Of a stretch of DNA of 64,000 nt, positions 61,259-64,000 are shown piece by piece. The stretch spans positions 18,494,001-18,558,000 of the forward strand of contig NC_092312.1 in assembly GCF_036785885.1 (NCBI RefSeq). Reading direction: 5' to 3'. The notes beneath the pieces were generated by a model. That model was not told where the DNA came from. It was given only the letters and a program-made list of their open reading frames with translations, and made no database searches. The position numbers and the translations under genes were made by a program. How positions within the stretch are numbered: position 1 is the first letter of the stretch; each line of letters starts with the position of its first letter. The stretch is from Coffea arabica (taxonomy: Eukaryota; Streptophyta; Magnoliopsida; Gentianales; Rubiaceae).

Positions 61259-61385
61259 TCTCCCAAAAAAAAAAAAGAAAAAGGGAAAAGAAACTATTTT
61301 TCTTGGGACAAACTGAAGAAGGGGCTATAGACTGCATTGGCAGCTCTCAGTTGAGAAAATTGAAAGAGATAAAGAATAAAAACAA

Positions 61386-62112
61386 GTTTACATAATATAG
61401 TTAAGATAGTTTACATAATGATTCTTTTTGAGAAATAAATATCTTGGGAGAATAATTAATCTAGGATTATTTCCTTTTTCTTTGTTATAAGTTTTATTGT
61501 TTTTGCTGCTGGTACTCTCCTAATAAAGTACAAAGCAAGTGAATTTGAAACTTTATGGTCCTGTAATTTTAGGTTTAGGTCGTATTATGCGAGAATTAAA
61601 TCAAACTCAGAGCCTCAGATGCTAACTGAAGTGATAGGAGGACCAAATGATATCTAGAATAAACAAAAATGATTGTTGCTTTGCTTAGCCGTGCTTAGGC
61701 TTAGTTTGCTGCTGCCCAATTTCAGTCATTTGTTTTACAAAACATTGCACAAATAAGGTCTTCAGAATTGCTGGAATTTCATATTTAAATTGCTCAAAAG
61801 AGTCCGAGAATTCTTACGTTTCCAATAAAAAAATTTCCACCTTCATGAACATGCATTTAATATATTAACATGAGGAAATCAGAATTCTGTTCTTAGCATC
61901 TCCAAGCAGTAGTGCAGCAAGTTAACTCTTTGGTGTCGTGCTTAACTGTTTAAGCTGTTGTATAAAACTGGACTGTTCTTTCTTTATTTATATATTCCTA
62001 TGCTCGAGGAAGTGTACATTCTGTTTGATTACATTTCTTTTGTCATGTATAAGCATCATGTTAAAGTTTTGGCTGTATTTGTGATGGATTATTGCGAATC
62101 ATTTTGCCATAG
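61386..62112. other. Single-copy sequence right of the array
   Basis: Not found elsewhere in the window. It starts with two copies of GTTTACATAAT about 25 bp apart, directly at the array edge. No exon is clearly recognisable. The preceding exon of the membrane-protein gene is not seen here and may lie beyond the breakpoint or be absent. Confidence 0.5.
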
Positions 62113-63898
62113 GTTCCTTGACATTCTGCATGAGGCTCCTTTATTTGGTCACCGGAAGCCTACTAGCATTTTGGGGAGTATATTCTACTGTATTTTGCTG
62201 GCAAGTGGTAGCTATTATCTGCTTCGGAGTCAACTAAGTTAATTACTACATTTTCAGTTTGTACCAAGAACTGCTGATTTTCTTGAATTTTAGGCAGGTT
62301 ATGCTATTATTGCTGCTGGAGCTACATGGTTTTTTCACCCTCAACCGGAACTGATTTCACCTTTGCTCTGTAGTTCTGATGTCATTCTTTTGGTAATCAC
62401 AGGTACATGCTTGGTCTTCTTTACCCTTTTTTGATGTATTCTTCGATGTGATGACTTAACTGCCCTGGAAGTTGGCGGTGATTTTAACTTTGCTTTTTGC
62501 AGGCTTCATCTTTCAAGTTTCATTTGATTTAGATGTCATATAATTCATCTCAGTTTTTTTGAGTTTTCTTTTCAAATACTTCCTGATCTGTAGTTTATCA
62601 TTGTTACTGTGTTTTCCAGGTTTATTTCAGCAATACCTTGTCTATCAAGTGCAGAAAATACGGTTACAGGTTCTCTCTCTCTCTCATACACACACTCACA
62701 CACACGCACAGACACACATACACACACAGAAGCACATACATAAACATGAGTTCATATGCATTTGGGGTATGTATGTGTATAATCCTTTCTATTTATCAAT
62801 TGATTTCAAGTCCATCTTGGTACTAATTTGTTTTCTTTTGTGTATGTATGTTTCTTTTCTTCCAACTTTGGGAAGATGTAAATAATTCTTTGAACTAAAG
62901 GTAGAACTTCAGAAGGAAACCTTAACCATCATTGTCAACTGCATAAATAATTTGGAAGCCAAAGTTTTGATTGAATTTTGGGATTTGTGAAGTCTAAGCT
63001 AAGAGAGGAGCTAATAAATTGACTAAAGAATTAGGTATAAGACAACACACAAGGCGAGATGTGAGGAGATTGGTGGAATCATGGGGACATTAGGACATTC
63101 TGAGTGCACATGTGTTCGTAATAGTTATGTTCTTGAACTAATTTATGTGTGCTGTTATTTTACTTAGCAAGTTTATGAGTATTTTTCTTGATCTCTTGGT
63201 TGCTGTTATTTTATCCCAGCTTAAAATTTGTAGCTTTTGAAGCTTAGATTCAAGGCATGCATGTGTTTTGTAGGGTTACTACGTTTTCAGCCAAAAGTTG
63301 AAGCACATTATTCGCCTACCTTTTGCTGTTATAGCATGTGGTACGTTTGTATCTGCATTTTCATGCCCTATGATGTTGTAACCTGAAGAATTTCTAAATA
63401 TGAAGAAATCATAGTAAATATTTACTCCATTTTGACATCAAATTAGTTTGTCCCATTCTATATAGTCTAGTGTTTATCTCGCATTTGGACGCAGTTCTTT
63501 GCTTTTTGTTTGAAGACATTTTCAGAATTCAATCTTCACCTAGCATTTTTTAGTCCTTAAGTAGGTCATCTTTGCCTTTTGACCAGTCTTCCATCCAAAT
63601 ATTACTGGAAATCTTACTAAATTACTACTTTTTCTTTTTCATTTTAAATTATTATTCTTTTTCTTTAAGTTCCTTGTTTACTGCATGATGATCAACCTTC
63701 TTTTATTGAATGTTCCTCCATTTATCTCTTGTAATACCTTGCTCGTATTCTTCACAGAAATACTGAAATGTAGTCAGCACCTTTTTGGCTTTCAATGAGA
63801 TATCTCTATGATATATGCACTGCAGGAACTGCAGCTATGCTGCTTATCCATGTCTGGGAAATTTATATACGCTTTCTGTCCATATCAACAATACTTAG
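62113..63898 (+). CDS. Internal exons of a multi-pass membrane protein, TMEM192-like
   Basis: Five exons with matching phase: 62113-62200 (or to 62204), 62294 (or 62298)-62402, 62620-62669, 63274-63340, 63826-63898. The joined peptide has hydrophobic segments ILGSIFYCILLA, YAIIAAGATWFF, LISPLLCSSDVILLVITGLF, FAVIACGTAAMLLIHVW and a loop QKIRLQGYYVFSQKLKHIIRLP. The order of a helix, a charged loop with a GY motif and Lys/Arg-rich turn, then another helix resembles animal TMEM192, a lysosomal or late endosomal protein. That likeness is from memory and weak. The first visible exon begins in mid-codon and lacks an ATG, so upstream exons are missing from view. The gene continues past the window end. 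Confidence 0.6.
62675..62728. repeat. CT/CA microsatellite in intron of the membrane-protein gene
   Basis: (CT)n followed by an imperfect (CA)n run just after the donor at 62670. Confidence 0.8.
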
Positions 63899-64000
63899 GT
63901 ATGCTATTAGTTCTTTGAATACATACTCAAGTTCACTAGGTTCATCTGGACTAATGTAAACTCTCTTTTTTCAATCTGTCTGGAAGAAACAAACATGCAT

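Larger units (their letters stand above)
113..61385. repeat. Nested tandem segmental array of MADS-box units
   Basis: The same gene order recurs three times with near-identical DNA. MADS-A starts at 625, 16980 and 45240; MADS-B at 3178, 31440 and 59191; MADS-C at 13395 and 41655. The inner period (A1 to A2) is 16355 bp. The period with the EG45-AFG1 block is 28260-28262 bp between units 1 and 2 and 27751 bp between units 2 and 3. The extra A-to-B distance in unit 2 (14460 against 2553 bp) equals the block length to within a few bases. Left similarity starts at about 113 and right similarity ends at about 61385. Confidence 0.95.
57606..61385. repeat. Partial repeat unit 3
   Basis: This covers the right MITE part, MADS-B3 and the last two AspRS exons, then breaks off. 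It is offset 27751 bp from unit 2 at MADS-B. It carries more private substitutions than units 1 and 2 show against each other in the AspRS part. After about 61385 the sequence no longer matches 5372 or 33632 onward. Confidence 0.92.

Noticed and set aside
62559-62885. 108-codon frame over the CT/CA microsatellite
   Set aside because: Only the first part matches a real exon (62620-62669). The remainder translates a dinucleotide repeat in the intron.
1-64000. LTR retrotransposon, CRISPR array, tRNA or rRNA genes
   Set aside because: I looked for terminal repeats with reverse transcriptase or gag motifs, regular short repeats with spacers, and tRNA-like folds, and saw none. The large repeats are segmental duplications of host genes.

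Overview
The window is nuclear plant DNA: AT-rich, with intron-bearing genes, GT-AG splice sites, organelle-targeted housekeeping genes, type I MADS-box genes and short DNA transposons. The EG45-domain gene closely resembles, from memory, the citrus blight-associated protein p12, so Citrus or another Rutaceae is the best guess. That is an inference, not a proof.

Layout. Nearly everything from about 113 to 61385 is one nested tandem array. The older unit is about 16.36 kb long and reads MADS-A, MADS-B, truncated AspRS (minus strand), MADS-C. Its period shows in the distance between MADS-A starts (625 to 16980). In the second and third units a further block of about 11.9 kb separates MADS-A from MADS-B. 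The block carries an EG45/p12-like secreted protein gene (+) and an AFG1-like ATPase gene (-). With the block included, the repeat period is about 28.26 kb between units 1 and 2, and 27.75 kb between units 2 and 3 because of a 508-bp deletion. The gene order is A1 B1 AspRS1 C1 | A2 EG45-1 AFG1-1 B2 AspRS2 C2 | A3 EG45-2 AFG1-2 B3 AspRS3 (fragment). The array stops abruptly at about 61385 inside an AspRS intron. The sequence beyond is single copy and holds internal exons of a multi-pass membrane protein gene resembling TMEM192.

Genes. There are eight intact, intronless M-alpha (AGL61/AGL62-like) MADS genes in three lineages. Type I MADS proteins of this group act as heterodimers in the central cell and endosperm, so the array looks like a local amplification of reproductive regulators with passenger genes. 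The passengers have decayed to different degrees. AspRS lost its 3' third before amplification. AFG1 has no visible 5' end, and its second copy has a nonsense codon. EG45 is intact in both copies.

History readable from the sequence. A miniature inverted-repeat transposon lies whole between A1 and B1. In the other units its two halves lie on either side of the 11.9-kb block. The block therefore entered an existing A-MITE-B interval, and the enlarged unit was duplicated later. A core of about 22.5 kb (about 4160-26650 against 32420-54910) is almost base-for-base identical, while its flanks differ at many sites. This points to recent conversion or exchange, or to an assembly or haplotype artefact. 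Other mobile fossils are a 368-bp hAT-type element with a perfect 8-bp target duplication, a 115-bp SINE-like insert with a 16-bp target duplication, and a 1.25-kb long-inverted-repeat element.
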